The notes below the pieces were generated by a model. That model was given only the letters and a program-made list of their open reading frames with translations. It did no database searches and was not told the DNA's origin. Shown in pieces: positions 8,997 through 17,710 of a DNA stretch of 64,000 nucleotides. Made by a program: the position numbers and the translations under genes. The first letter of the stretch is position 1. Every line of letters starts with the position of its first letter. Origin of the DNA: JBBRYW01 sp038253945 (GTDB taxonomy: Bacteria; Actinomycetota; Thermoleophilia; Gaiellales; Gaiellaceae); assembly GCA_038253945.1 (NCBI GenBank), contig JBBSGR010000002.1, positions 248,001-312,000 of the forward strand, in the 5' to 3' direction.

Positions 8997-10294
8997 CCCG
9001 GATGCCGGCCTCCGCAGGAAGCCGAAAGCGGGGTCGCCTGCGGAGCAAGCTCGGCGTCCCGGATCCACTGAGGCGGCGCTGGCGCGCCGTGCCGGCCCCT
9101 CTTCGCCGCCCGGTTCTGCCGGTGCTGGTTCTCGTCCTCGCGGTCCTGTACCCCTACTACCGGGGCCATCTCTTCAAGATCCCGGTGCTGGGCACGTTTC
9201 CAGCGATGAACACCGCGGTGATCATGACGGTCTTCGCGATGATGGCCGTCGGCCTCAACATTGTGGTCGGCTACGCGGGCCTGCTCGACCTCGGCTACGT
9301 CGCCTTCTACGCCATGGGCGCCTATACCGCCGCCTGGTTCGCGTCGCCGCAGTTCGCCGCCCACAATTTCACGTTCGGCGCGGTCGGCGTCTCCCCCGGA
9401 GTCCCGGGGTTTCACGTCTCGATCTGGCTGCTGCTGATCCTGGCCGGCGTCTTCACGGCGTTCGTCGGCGTGCTGATCGGGCTACCGACGCTCCGCCTGC
9501 GCGGTGACTACCTCGCGATCGTCACCCTCGGCTTCGGGGAGATCATGCCGCAGATCGCCAAGAACGGCGACAACCTGTTCGGCACGGGCTTCAACCTGAC
9601 CGGGGGGCCGCAGGGAATCACGCCGATCGACCCACCGGGCTTCGGCTCGTGGATCCACCGGCACGTGAACGCGCTCCCGGACAACTACATCGCCGCCACG
9701 AATTTCGACAAGCTGTTCTTCTGGACGGGGCTCGGCCTGCTCCTGATCACCGTCTTCTGCGCCGTGCGTCTGCGCGATTCCCGCCTGGGCCGAGCCTGGG
9801 TGGCGATCCGGGAGGATGAGATCGCGGCCGCGGCGATGGGGGTGCCGCTGATGCGGACGAAGACCTGGGCGTACGCGACGGGCGCGTTTTTCGGCGGCGT
9901 CGCGGGCTGCTTCTACGCCAGCTACAAGACGGCCACGTTCCCGGACGACTTCTTCTTCAACATCTCGGTCTTCATCCTCTGCATGGTGATCCTCGGGGGG
10001 ATGGGCAACGTCTGGGGCGTCATCGTCGGTGCCTGCTTCCTCGCCTACCTCGACACGGAGGGGATCGGCAACATCGGCGGCTGGATCAACGAGCATTTCA
10101 GCGGCGACTCGCCCAAGTGGGCCCACGTCTGGGCCAGTCCGATCGACATCGCGAAGTACTCGTTCGGCATCTACGGGATGATCATCCTGATCGTGATGCT
10201 GTTCCGGCCGCAGGGCCTCATTCCGAGTGCACGCAGGCAGCGCGAGTTCGAGGAAGGCGTCCACGACGAGCCGCTCTACGACGCGTCGGCCTGA
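8993..10294 (+). CDS. livM: Branched-chain amino-acid ABC permease LivM
   Basis: A 433-residue partner permease of LivH. Conserved segments are GLNIVVGYAGLLDLGYVAFYA, GLPTLRLRGDYLAIVTLGFGE and the coupling helix RLGRAWVAIREDEIAAAAMG. A basic N-terminal extension of about 40 residues precedes the first membrane segment. It overlaps livH by 4 bp (GTGA) and its stop overlaps the livG ATG by 1 bp, indicating translational coupling. Confidence 0.9.
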   Translation: MTRMPASAGSRKRGRLRSKLGVPDPLRRRWRAVPAPLRRPVLPVLVLVLAVLYPYYRGHLFKIPVLGTFPAMNTAVIMTVFAMMAVGLNIVVGYAGLLDLGYVAFYAMGAYTAAWFASPQFAAHNFTFGAVGVSPGVPGFHVSIWLLLILAGVFTAFVGVLIGLPTLRLRGDYLAIVTLGFGEIMPQIAKNGDNLFGTGFNLTGGPQGITPIDPPGFGSWIHRHVNALPDNYIAATNFDKLFFWTGLGLLLITVFCAVRLRDSRLGRAWVAIREDEIAAAAMGVPLMRTKTWAYATGAFFGGVAGCFYASYKTATFPDDFFFNISVFILCMVILGGMGNVWGVIVGACFLAYLDTEGIGNIGGWINEHFSGDSPKWAHVWASPIDIAKYSFGIYGMIILIVMLFRPQGLIPSARRQREFEEGVHDEPLYDASA

Positions 10295-11118
10295 TGGCGT
10301 CGGCCGCGCCAGCTCCCGAAGCTTCGGCTCCTGCGGGCGACGGCGCTCTGCTGATCGCGGACCGGCTGCGCAAGGAGTTCGGCGGGCTGGTCGCCGTCTC
10401 GGACATCGAGTTCATCGTCCCGCGCCGCTCGATCGTCAGCCTGATCGGGCCGAACGGCGCGGGGAAGACGACATTCTTCAACATGCTGACCGGCGTCTAC
10501 AAGCCCACCTCGGGCAGGATCCTGCTCGACGGCGACGACCTGACCGGCAAGCCGCCGCATGCCTTTACACACCGGGGGATTGGCCGCACCTTCCAGAACA
10601 TTCGCCTTTTCCCGCTCATGACCGCCAGCGAGAACGTGATGGTCGGGATGCACGGACGCTTGACCGGCGGAATCGTCCGGAGCGTGCTGCGGACGCCCGG
10701 CATCCGGCGGGAGGAGCGCGAGGCGCGCGAGCGCGCGCACGAGCTGCTCGTCTACTCGGGCCTGCGCGGCCGCGACGACGAGTACGCCCGCAGCCTGCCG
10801 TACGGCGACCAACGGCGCCTCGAGGTCGCACGCGCTCTCGCGACCGAGCCGAAGCTGCTGCTCCTCGACGAGCCGACGGCCGGGATGAACCCGCAGGAGA
10901 CGGTCGCGTTCACCGACTTCGTCGCCAAGCTTCGCGCTGAACGGGAGTTGACGATCCTCCTGATCGAGCACGACATGCGCGTGGTCATGGGCATCTCCGA
11001 GCGGGTGACCGTCCTCGACTACGGGGAGAAGATCGCGGAGGGCACGCCGAAGGAGATCCAGCGCGACGAGCGCGTGATCGAGGCGTACCTCGGCTCCGGG
11101 GCGGCGACGGCCGGATGA
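10294..11118 (+). CDS. livG: Branched-chain amino-acid ABC ATPase LivG
   Basis: A 274-residue ATPase beginning at ATG 10294, where the livM stop TGA shares its A. Walker A is GPNGAGKTTFFN, the signature is the LivG-type SLPYGDQRRLEVARAL, Walker B is LLLLDEPTAGMN, and the switch histidine lies in LLIEHDMRVV. The C-terminal EGTPKEIQRDERVIEAYLG tail is typical of this subfamily. It pairs with LivF to power LivHM. Confidence 0.93.
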   Translation: MASAAPAPEASAPAGDGALLIADRLRKEFGGLVAVSDIEFIVPRRSIVSLIGPNGAGKTTFFNMLTGVYKPTSGRILLDGDDLTGKPPHAFTHRGIGRTFQNIRLFPLMTASENVMVGMHGRLTGGIVRSVLRTPGIRREEREARERAHELLVYSGLRGRDDEYARSLPYGDQRRLEVARALATEPKLLLLDEPTAGMNPQETVAFTDFVAKLRAERELTILLIEHDMRVVMGISERVTVLDYGEKIAEGTPKEIQRDERVIEAYLGSGAATAG

Positions 11119-11852
11119 CGCAACCCGATCGAGACGATCTGATCCTCGACCTCAAGGGCGTGCACACGTACTACGGGGCGATTCACGCCTTGAAGGGCAT
11201 CGATCTCGAGGTGCACGGGAGCGAGATCGTGACGCTGATCGGGGCGAACGGCGCCGGCAAGTCGACGACGCTGCGGTCGATCAACGGGCTCAACCATCCG
11301 CGCGAAGGGCGGATCCGCTTCCAGGACACGGACATCACGAACGAGGCTCCCCACAACGTGGTGAGGATGGGCATCTCGCAGTCGCCCGAGGGTCGCAAGC
11401 TCTTTCCGCGGATGACCGTGAGCGAGAACCTCGAGATGGGCGCCTTTCAACGCAAGGACCGAGGCAACTTCGGCGATGACGTCGATCGCGTCTACTCGCT
11501 CTTTCCGCGGCTCGCGGAGCGGAAGAGCCAGAAGGCGGGGACTCTCTCCGGCGGCGAGCAGCAGATGTGCGCGATCGGGCGCGCACTGATGGCCCGGCCG
11601 AAGCTGCTGCTGCTCGACGAGCCGTCGATGGGGCTCGCCCCGATCTTCGTCGAGAAGATCTTCGAGATCGTGCGCGAGATCAACCAGCAGGGCACTCCCA
11701 TCCTGCTCGTGGAGCAGAACGCGCTGATGGCGCTCGACACCGCGGACCGCGGCTACGTGCTGGAGACGGGGCGCATCGTCCTTGCCGACGACGCGAAGGC
11801 GCTGCGGACGAACGAGCAGGTGCGGAAGACCTACCTCGGCGAGATCGAGTGA
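11115..11852 (+). CDS. livF: Branched-chain amino-acid ABC ATPase LivF
   Basis: A 245-residue ATPase overlapping livG by 4 bp (ATGA). Walker A GANGAGKSTTLR, signature LSGGEQQMCAIGRAL, Walker B LLLLDEPSMGLAP and the LivF hallmark SPEGRKLFPRMTV are all present. It completes a standard JHMGF operon. Confidence 0.93.
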   Translation: MTQPDRDDLILDLKGVHTYYGAIHALKGIDLEVHGSEIVTLIGANGAGKSTTLRSINGLNHPREGRIRFQDTDITNEAPHNVVRMGISQSPEGRKLFPRMTVSENLEMGAFQRKDRGNFGDDVDRVYSLFPRLAERKSQKAGTLSGGEQQMCAIGRALMARPKLLLLDEPSMGLAPIFVEKIFEIVREINQQGTPILLVEQNALMALDTADRGYVLETGRIVLADDAKALRTNEQVRKTYLGEIE

Positions 11853-11874
11853 AGCGCGATAAGCTTGGCGGCAG

Positions 11875-12756
11875 ATGAGGCGCTCGCTCGCTCCTCTGCT
11901 TCTCGCGGCTATGGTGCTCGTCGCCGCCGGCTGCGGCGGCAGCAAGAAGGCCACGACCACCACGCAGCAGCCCGCCGCGTCGACGGCGAGCGGAACGACC
12001 GAAGGCGGCGCGATCGCCGCGCCGAGCGCGATCAAGAGCGCGGGCAAGCTCGTCTTCTGCAGCGACATCACCTACCCGCCCGAGGAGTCGTACAAGGGCA
12101 CGAAGCCGATCGGCTCGGACATCGACATCGGCACCGAGATCGCGAAGCGGATGGGCGTGAAGGCCCGCTTCGACAACACAGGTTTCGACGGCATCATCGC
12201 CGCCCTGCTCTCCAAGAAGTGCGATCTGATCATCAGCGGCATGAACGACACGCCGCCGCGGCGTAAGCAAGTCGACTTCGTCGACTACATCTCGGTCGGC
12301 CAGTCGTTCATGGTCAAGAAGGGCAACCCCGAGAAGATCGGGGGAGTGCCGAGCCTCGCGGGCAAGAGCGCTTCCGTCGAGACCGGGACGACGAACAAGG
12401 ACTTTCTCGACCAGCAGAGCAAGAAGCTCAAGAGCCAGGGGAAGAAGGCGATCGACGTCGTCACGTTCCCGAAGGACACGGACGCCGCCAGCGCGCTCAA
12501 GACGGGCAAGGTCGACGCGTACTTCGGCGACTCGCCGGTAGTCGCCTACTACATCTCGAAGAACCCTTCCGCGTTCCAGATCACGACGGCTCCCACCGTG
12601 GTCAACCCGATCCCCGTCGGCATGGCCGTGCGCAAGAGCGATACGGAGCTCAAGGCCGCCGTCCAGAAGGCCGTCGACGCCATGTACGCCGACGGCACGA
12701 TGAAGAAGATCCTGGGCAGATGGCAGATGGCCGACTTCACCCTCAAGCACAAGTAA
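11875..12756 (+). CDS. Polar amino-acid ABC transporter, lipoprotein binding protein
   Basis: A 293-residue family-3 solute-binding protein. The lipobox LVAAGC (cleavage before Cys20) would anchor it to the membrane. A Thr/Ser/Ala linker follows, then the bilobed domain: KLVFCSDITYPPEESYKG, IGTEIAKRMGVKARF and CDLIISGMNDTPPRRK. Ligands of the family include Glu, Gln, Arg, His and cystine; which one applies here cannot be told. It starts 22 bp after livF and is followed within 12 bp by its permease. Confidence 0.88.
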   Translation: MRRSLAPLLLAAMVLVAAGCGGSKKATTTTQQPAASTASGTTEGGAIAAPSAIKSAGKLVFCSDITYPPEESYKGTKPIGSDIDIGTEIAKRMGVKARFDNTGFDGIIAALLSKKCDLIISGMNDTPPRRKQVDFVDYISVGQSFMVKKGNPEKIGGVPSLAGKSASVETGTTNKDFLDQQSKKLKSQGKKAIDVVTFPKDTDAASALKTGKVDAYFGDSPVVAYYISKNPSAFQITTAPTVVNPIPVGMAVRKSDTELKAAVQKAVDAMYADGTMKKILGRWQMADFTLKHK

Positions 12757-12768
12757 CGCGTCGCGCCG

Positions 12769-13566
12769 ATGCTCGCCGCTTTCGAGTGGCACATCTTCTG
12801 GCAGCGGATCCTGCACCCTGATCACGCCTTTGCGCGCGCCCTGTGGACGACGATCTACATCGCCGTCGCCGCCCAGCTTCTCGGTGTCGTGCTCGGCCTC
12901 GTCTCGGCGCTCATGCGCCTCGCCAAGGTGTGGCCCGTGAGGCTGGTCTCCTACGTCTACGTGCTCCTCTTTCGCGGGACGCCGATCATCGTGCAGATCT
13001 TCTTCGTCTACTTCGGCGCCAACCTCTTTCTCGGCTTCGACCTCTTTCCCCGCTCGGTCGACTTCGGGCTCTTCCAGATGAACGGTGCCGCGCTCGCGGG
13101 CATCGTGGCGCTCGGGGTCAACGAGGGGTCGTACATGAGCGAGATCATCCGCGCCGGCATCGACGCGGTCGACAAGGGGCAGATGGAGGCGGCGAAGTCG
13201 GTCGGCATGACCTCCCGGCTCGCGATGCGCCGCATCGTCCTGCCGCAGGCGGCGCGGGTGATCGTGCCGCCGCTCGGGAACGAGTTCAACAACATGCTGA
13301 AGACGACGTCGCTGCTCGCCTTCATCGGCGTCTACGAGCTGTTCGAGGACGCCGACATCCATTATTCGACGACCTTCAAGCCATCCGAGTACTTCCTCGC
13401 CGTTGCGTTTTGGTACCTGGTGCTGACGACGGTCTGGAGCGTGATCCAGGCTCACATTGAGCGCAAGCTCGCGGTCAGCGACCGCGCCGACGCGCGCTCG
13501 TTCTGGGAGCGCGTGCTCGAGGCGTGGGCACCCGTTGCGGCGTGGCGCACGGGCGGGTCACGGTGA
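12769..13566 (+). CDS. Polar amino-acid ABC transporter permease
   Basis: A 265-residue permease of the His/Glu/Gln/Arg/opine family. The first segment (ARALWTTIYIAVAAQLLGVVL) is followed by LLFRGTPIIVQIFFVYFG and the EAA coupling loop MEAAKSVGMTSRLAMRRIVL with QAARVIVPPLGNEF. About five membrane helices are present. A C-terminal cytoplasmic extension of some 35 residues (ERKLAVSDRADARSFWERV) is longer than usual. It forms a three-gene set with the lipoprotein upstream and the ATPase downstream. Confidence 0.88.
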   Translation: MLAAFEWHIFWQRILHPDHAFARALWTTIYIAVAAQLLGVVLGLVSALMRLAKVWPVRLVSYVYVLLFRGTPIIVQIFFVYFGANLFLGFDLFPRSVDFGLFQMNGAALAGIVALGVNEGSYMSEIIRAGIDAVDKGQMEAAKSVGMTSRLAMRRIVLPQAARVIVPPLGNEFNNMLKTTSLLAFIGVYELFEDADIHYSTTFKPSEYFLAVAFWYLVLTTVWSVIQAHIERKLAVSDRADARSFWERVLEAWAPVAAWRTGGSR

Positions 13567-13582
13567 GCACCCTACGGGTCTG

Positions 13583-13624
13583 GGAACGCCGAAGGGACAC
13601 CCACGGTACTTCGGTGCGCGTTCC
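13583..13624. repeat. Stem-loop between permease and ATPase genes
   Basis: GGAACGC...GCGTTCC encloses CGAAG...CTTCG, giving a two-part stem in the 82-bp gap between the permease and the ATPase. It has no T-tract and is unlike the 37-bp repeat. It may tune expression of the ATPase relative to the upstream genes. Confidence 0.4.
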
Positions 13625-13648
13625 GCATGAGCTCCAAGAGGCTGGCCC

Positions 13649-14419
13649 ATGAGCGCCTCGACGGCCGTCGTGCACGCGGTCGACGTGGAGAAGCGCTTCG
13701 GCAAGCTGCTCGTTCTGAAGGGCATCTCGCTCGACGTCCATCGCGGCGAGGTGGTCTGCATCATCGGCCCCTCGGGCTCGGGCAAGACGACGTTCGCGCG
13801 CTGCCTGAATCACCTCGAGAAGATCGACGGCGGCCGGATCGAGGTGAACGGTCACCTGATCGGATATCGGGAGCGAAACGGAAAGCTCGTCGAGGACTCG
13901 GAGCGGAACATCGCGCGCCAGCGGGCCGAGATCGGCATGGTCTTCCAGCGCTTCAACCTCTTCCCGCACAAGACGGCGCTCGAGAACGTGATCGAGGCGC
14001 CGGTCCGCGTGCGCGGCACGCCCGCGAAGCAGGCGATCCCAGCCGGCGAGAGCCTCCTCGCCCGGGTCGGTCTCGCCGAGAAGCGCGACACCTATCCGGC
14101 GAAGCTCTCGGGCGGACAGCAACAGCGTGTCGCGATCGCGCGGGCGCTCGCGATGAACCCGGCTCTGATGCTGTTCGACGAGCCGACGAGCGCTCTCGAT
14201 CCCGAGACGATCGGCGAGGTGCTCGAGGTGATGAAGGCGCTCGCTCGAGAGGGAACGACGATGATCGTCGTCACCCACGAGATGGGTTTCGCGCGCGAGG
14301 TCGGCGACCGCGTCGTAATGATGGACGACGGCCGCGTGATCGAGGAGGGATCCCCCGAGCACTTCTTCACCGCGCCCACCCACGAGCGCACCAAGCAGTT
14401 TCTCTCGAAGATTCTCTAG
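13649..14419 (+). CDS. Polar amino-acid ABC transporter ATPase (GlnQ-like)
   Basis: A 256-residue ATPase. Walker A GPSGSGKTTFARCL, Q-loop FQRFNLFPHKTALENV, signature LSGGQQQRVAIARAL, Walker B LMLFDEPTSALDPE and the switch VVTHEMGFAREV are intact. I prefer ATG 13649 (MSASTAVVHAVDVEKRFG); the ATG at 13627 is in another frame. It completes the three-gene amino-acid importer and is followed by a dispersed repeat that may end the transcript. Confidence 0.9.
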   Translation: MSASTAVVHAVDVEKRFGKLLVLKGISLDVHRGEVVCIIGPSGSGKTTFARCLNHLEKIDGGRIEVNGHLIGYRERNGKLVEDSERNIARQRAEIGMVFQRFNLFPHKTALENVIEAPVRVRGTPAKQAIPAGESLLARVGLAEKRDTYPAKLSGGQQQRVAIARALAMNPALMLFDEPTSALDPETIGEVLEVMKALAREGTTMIVVTHEMGFAREVGDRVVMMDDGRVIEEGSPEHFFTAPTHERTKQFLSKIL

Positions 14420-14456
14420 CGTGTTTGCACGTTTGCCGGATGGGGATCGTCCCGCT

Positions 14457-14560
14457 CGGCCGCCGAAGGCGGGCTTCGCCCGCCGAGAGGCTCAGCAAAC
14501 GGCTGTGTCGCCGCTGCGCTGAAGGAGGGGGCTCACGGGGGAACCATGGGTTCACCCGTG
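14457..14560. repeat. Composite two-hairpin dispersed repeat, copy 4
   Basis: About 104 bp: left arm GCCGCCGAAGGCGGGCTTCG (hairpin GGCGGGC TTC GCCCGCC), spacer, then the 37-bp right arm at 14524-14560, identical to 6123-6159. It lies between two convergent genes, where it could work as a bidirectional terminator, and its right arm is read as the last codons of the minus-strand gene ending at 14533. Confidence 0.75.
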
Positions 14561-16053
14561 CTGACCTTGAGCGGGAAGTAAGGAGGCGAGAGTAGAAAGC
14601 CGATACGTGCGCCCCGGCCCGCCCGGCCGCGCACCAGCTCGAGTGCCGCGCCGAGCCCGTGCGTCGGCACGAAGCCGAGCTGGCGGGCTGCCGCGGAGTC
14701 CCGGCAGCCGGCGATGAAGACGTCTCCCAGCCGCGTCAGCGCCGGCCGGCACGCGTCCCAGTCGGAGAAGGGGAGGAGGGGATGACACGTTCGGCCTTCG
14801 CGGTAGGCGGCAAGCGCCCGCTCGTCGGTGGCCGCCGCTCGCTCGGTCTCCGCCAGCTGCTCCGCGCTCGGTCGGGCTCTGGAGGACGGGAAGAGCAGCC
14901 GGTACGGCTGCTGTGTCGGATGGGTGAAGTGCCGGTCGAACGGATGTACGAGGATCGCGGTGCCTCCCTCGACCACCGGGAAGGCGTCCCGCCAGAGCCG
15001 AAGCGCGAGCGCCAGGCCGAGGTACGCCGCGAGAATCGGATTGGGTCGCTCCCGCGGCAGATGAGGCGTTGCGGGCGGAATCCCGATGCACAACGCGTCG
15101 AGCCGGCCCGCGAGCGTCGTCGAGCGCGCTTCGACACCCCGTAGGAGAGCCTCGGCGTGAGCGACGGAGGGCGGCCCCGCGTACACGGCCGCGACTGACA
15201 GCTCGAGGGGCAGCGAGCGCAGCACGCGCCCGCGGACGCGAGCGGGAAGCAGCGAAAAGAGCGGACGGAGCGGCGAGCGGCTGACCCGATCGACGGCCTG
15301 AGGCTCGTACGGAAAGCCGCGGAAGGCGCCCGACATGCGCGGGTGCGTCAGCGACAGCGAGACGCCGATCAAAGGTGTGCGGGGGGCGAGGGACTGCTCG
15401 AGCGCGAGCCCGAGCTTCCAGCCGGCTGACGCGCTCGTCTCGAGGAGCGACTCCGCCGTAGCGGCACGCAACGCCTGCGGCGACCCGGCGCGGAGGAGCG
15501 CGGCAGGCCCGCCGTGAAGAACCGTCTCCGCGGCACTCACGGTGACGACGAGGTCGGTCTCGACCAGTGTCGGGTGCAGTGCCAGCCGGATGCCCTGCGA
15601 GTGACCAACCTCGACGAGGGCCGAGCTCGTCGCGTCGTGCACCTCGACAGTCCCGCTGAAGCGTCGTGCGAAGTCGGGGGGCACGAGCGCCTCGAGGTCG
15701 TGCCGCCCCGAGCGGCGGGCGAGCCCTCCGGCGACGAGGATCGTCTGACGCTCGGTGGGCACGCCGGCGTGAACGAGCTCCTCGCACGTCGCGCTGATCG
15801 CCAGCCGTCGTGGATCGGCTGCCGCGCCGGGAAGCGGAAGCGCTGGCGGCTCTACGACGATCGTCGCTCGACCGCCCGGCGTCGCGAGCACCTCGAGCGG
15901 CTCGCCGGCGAGTGGAAAGCGGAGCGCGTCGCGCACGCCTGCCTCGATATCGGCGATCCCCTGCGCGGGCGGAGGAGGGAAGAGGATGACCGCATCGTCG
16001 CCCGCCTCCACCACGGCAAGCCGGCTGCCCGCGAGCAGCGGGACTCGCGTCAA
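14533..16053 (-). CDS. Divergent LarA-like (DUF2088) protein
   Basis: I start this 506-residue protein at TTG 16053, which overlaps the stop of the GNAT gene (TTGA); sequence upstream of that is GNAT shadow. The N-terminal half follows the LarA pattern: ATPGGRATIVVEPPALPLPG, GVPTERQTILVAGGLARRSG, VEVHDATSS and VETDLVVTVSAAETVLHGGP. The C-terminal half ends in a LarA-like QA-helix and GGTAILVHPFDRHF. The lysine-containing GGxK segment that binds the nickel-pincer cofactor in lactate racemase is not recognisable, so racemase activity is doubtful. No LarB/C/E genes are nearby. The last residues (GEPMVPP) come from the dispersed repeat. Confidence 0.7.
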   Translation of the reverse strand: MTRVPLLAGSRLAVVEAGDDAVILFPPPPAQGIADIEAGVRDALRFPLAGEPLEVLATPGGRATIVVEPPALPLPGAAADPRRLAISATCEELVHAGVPTERQTILVAGGLARRSGRHDLEALVPPDFARRFSGTVEVHDATSSALVEVGHSQGIRLALHPTLVETDLVVTVSAAETVLHGGPAALLRAGSPQALRAATAESLLETSASAGWKLGLALEQSLAPRTPLIGVSLSLTHPRMSGAFRGFPYEPQAVDRVSRSPLRPLFSLLPARVRGRVLRSLPLELSVAAVYAGPPSVAHAEALLRGVEARSTTLAGRLDALCIGIPPATPHLPRERPNPILAAYLGLALALRLWRDAFPVVEGGTAILVHPFDRHFTHPTQQPYRLLFPSSRARPSAEQLAETERAAATDERALAAYREGRTCHPLLPFSDWDACRPALTRLGDVFIAGCRDSAAARQLGFVPTHGLGAALELVRGRAGRGARIGFLLSPPYFPLKVSTGEPMVPP

Positions 16054-17000
16054 GATACGAGCCGATGGAGCCGTAGGAACGTCGGCCGGAACTCCCGGCG
16101 CGGCCAGAACCTGGACGAGAGCAGGTTCGTCACGCGCCAATCGGTGACCATTGCCGCGTAGCCCCGGTCGCGTGCCCAGGCGAAGCAGGCCTGCGTCAGG
16201 GCCAGCCCCGTACCGCTCCCGCGCACCTCGGAAAGCGTGGCGGCCCAGGCGAGGTACGAGACGTCTTCGGGCCGCGTGAGGCCGGAGTGCATCGAGGACA
16301 CCTCGAGCGGGACGACGACGAAGTTGCCGACGATCCGCCCGTCGCGTTCGGCGACGAGATTTCCGGCTGTCGGCGAGGCGAGATCCTCCTCGATCTCCCG
16401 GCGGAGCTCGTCCTCGTCCTCGTCGGGCGCGCGCCGGGAGAACACCGGCGACAGCATCTGGTGGCTGGCGAGCAGAGGCGCGAGCTGGACGAGCTCGTCC
16501 ACATCGCGCGGCTCGGCTTCGCGTACCCCTTCCGGCCATGCTTGCTCGGACAGCTCGCGGATCTCGAACGCGTGCTGCTGTCCGAAGCCGACGCGAAACC
16601 AGGCGTCCACGAGGTCCGGGTCGGCTGCCGGGACGACGGCGTAGTGCGCCCCTCGCCCGCCTTCGACCCAGAGCGCCGCCGCGTCCGCGTAGAGATCACG
16701 CGCGTCCTCCGCGTGCTCGACGGCGTGGCCGGCCGGGTCGACCCAGACGTTCGGGCCCCAGATGACGTCGCTCTTCCGCATGCCGATGACGTAGCCGACG
16801 ACTCGTCCGTCACGCAGCGCGACGGCGCCGGGAGTGTCGTCGGCGCGCCAGAGCGCCTCCACTTCAGCGCGCGCGCCCGCTGGATCCTCGTAGCGCGCCG
16901 GCAGGAGCGGCTCTGCGCTCCGGTGGCGGCGGTGGCGCGCGGCCAGCAGCTCCCCGGCAGGGTCGAGGTGCTCGTCGCTGAAGGGGAGGATCGTCAGCAC
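16050..17000 (-). CDS. GNAT-family N-acetyltransferase (tandem domains)
   Basis: A 316-residue protein from GTG 17000 (VLTILPFSDEHLDPAGELLA). It contains two GNAT-like halves: residues 1-140 include GAVALRDGRVVGYVIGM, and the second half includes NLVAERDGRIVGNFVVVPLE, YLAWAATLSEVRGSGTGLAL (acetyl-CoA loop) and the closing GYAAMVTDWRVTN. Substrate unknown. It is translationally coupled to the LarA-like gene, so the two likely share a pathway. Confidence 0.75.
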   Translation of the reverse strand: MLTILPFSDEHLDPAGELLAARHRRHRSAEPLLPARYEDPAGARAEVEALWRADDTPGAVALRDGRVVGYVIGMRKSDVIWGPNVWVDPAGHAVEHAEDARDLYADAAALWVEGGRGAHYAVVPAADPDLVDAWFRVGFGQQHAFEIRELSEQAWPEGVREAEPRDVDELVQLAPLLASHQMLSPVFSRRAPDEDEDELRREIEEDLASPTAGNLVAERDGRIVGNFVVVPLEVSSMHSGLTRPEDVSYLAWAATLSEVRGSGTGLALTQACFAWARDRGYAAMVTDWRVTNLLSSRFWPRREFRPTFLRLHRLVS

Positions 17001-17070
17001 CGAGGCTGGACGATAGACGCGCCGCGGCTCGATGGGCGCCGAGGCGCTCGTCCGGCTGGTCGAGGGCCTT

Positions 17071-17334
17071 TTACGCCAGGCCGTCAGGCAGCCGCATGCG
17101 AACGCCCAGCTTCCGCAGGGCCGAATGGAGATCGCGGAAGTGCTCACGCTGGGCCACTGACGCGGCCGACGCGTCATCCACCCGAGACGCGATCATACGT
17201 TCGTGGTACTTCGCATACCAGGCCGCTCCTTCGGAGAGGGCTCGCACCTCCTCTTCGGAGAGCGAGTCCGTGGCGGCGAGCACTGGAGCTGGGGTCGACA
17301 TGCCGGCGATCTTACTCGCCTCCTCGGCTGTCAT
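17071..17334 (-). CDS. Small helical protein of unknown function
   Basis: An 87-residue reading frame from ATG 17334; a second ATG at 17301 (MSTPAPVLAATDSLSEEEV) is also possible. The sequence is mostly amphipathic helix (SEEEVRALSEGAAWYAKYHE, then VAQREHFRDLHSALRKLGV) without signal or membrane segment. It diverges from the restriction-gene remnant 40 bp away and lies 70 bp upstream of the GNAT gene. Not recognised. Confidence 0.5.
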   Translation of the reverse strand: MTAEEASKIAGMSTPAPVLAATDSLSEEEVRALSEGAAWYAKYHERMIASRVDDASAASVAQREHFRDLHSALRKLGVRMRLPDGLA

Positions 17335-17374
17335 TGTCACGCCGCCGAGCCGACTTCGTTGAGAGACTGAGGAC

Positions 17375-17710
17375 ATGGCGAGCTCATCCGTCGTCAATCC
17401 TCTGGACGCGCTACGCGGATGCCTCGACGCGCAAGCTGGGAGGTACGCGGAGCTTCGCGGCGCGCGAACGTTTCGCGACTACATCCGTGCTCGGAGTGAC
17501 CGGGCAGACGAGGAGCTCCTGACGGAACCGGTCCTCGCCTCGATCATCGAGCGGGTGCTTCAGTTCCCGACCGACGCGTACTTCCCGCAGCTCGGCAAGG
17601 CGGGTCAAAAGCCTGACTTCACGCCGATCGATCTGGTGGCCCACCCGTTCGTCCTCGACGCCAAGAGCTCCGGGGAGGATCTCGACCGGCATGAAGACCA
17701 GATCCGGCGG
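17375..17710 (+). pseudogene. Type IIG restriction-modification remnant, N-terminal nuclease part
   Basis: Starts at ATG 17375 and reads about 112 residues that look like the N-terminal PD-(D/E)xK nuclease domain of a single-chain type IIG enzyme: RTFRDYIRARSDRADEELLT, EPVLASIIERVLQFP, then KPDFTPID...FVLDAKSSGEDLDRHEDQI with Asp and Asp-x-Lys as catalytic candidates. Normal sequence stops at Arg-Arg near 17710, after which the plus strand turns into the reverse complement of a later part of the same kind of protein. The reading frame runs on to 17776 as nonsense. Confidence 0.75.

Noticed and set aside
11680..13455. A 591-codon minus-strand open frame over the polar amino-acid transporter
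   Set aside because: Overlaps genes with clear binding-protein and permease motifs; the antisense product is Asp/Arg/Val-rich noise.
14421..14595. Protein continuing past the ATPase gene through the repeat in another frame
   Set aside because: Only a frame-shifted shadow of the ATPase that happens to stay open through the repeat.
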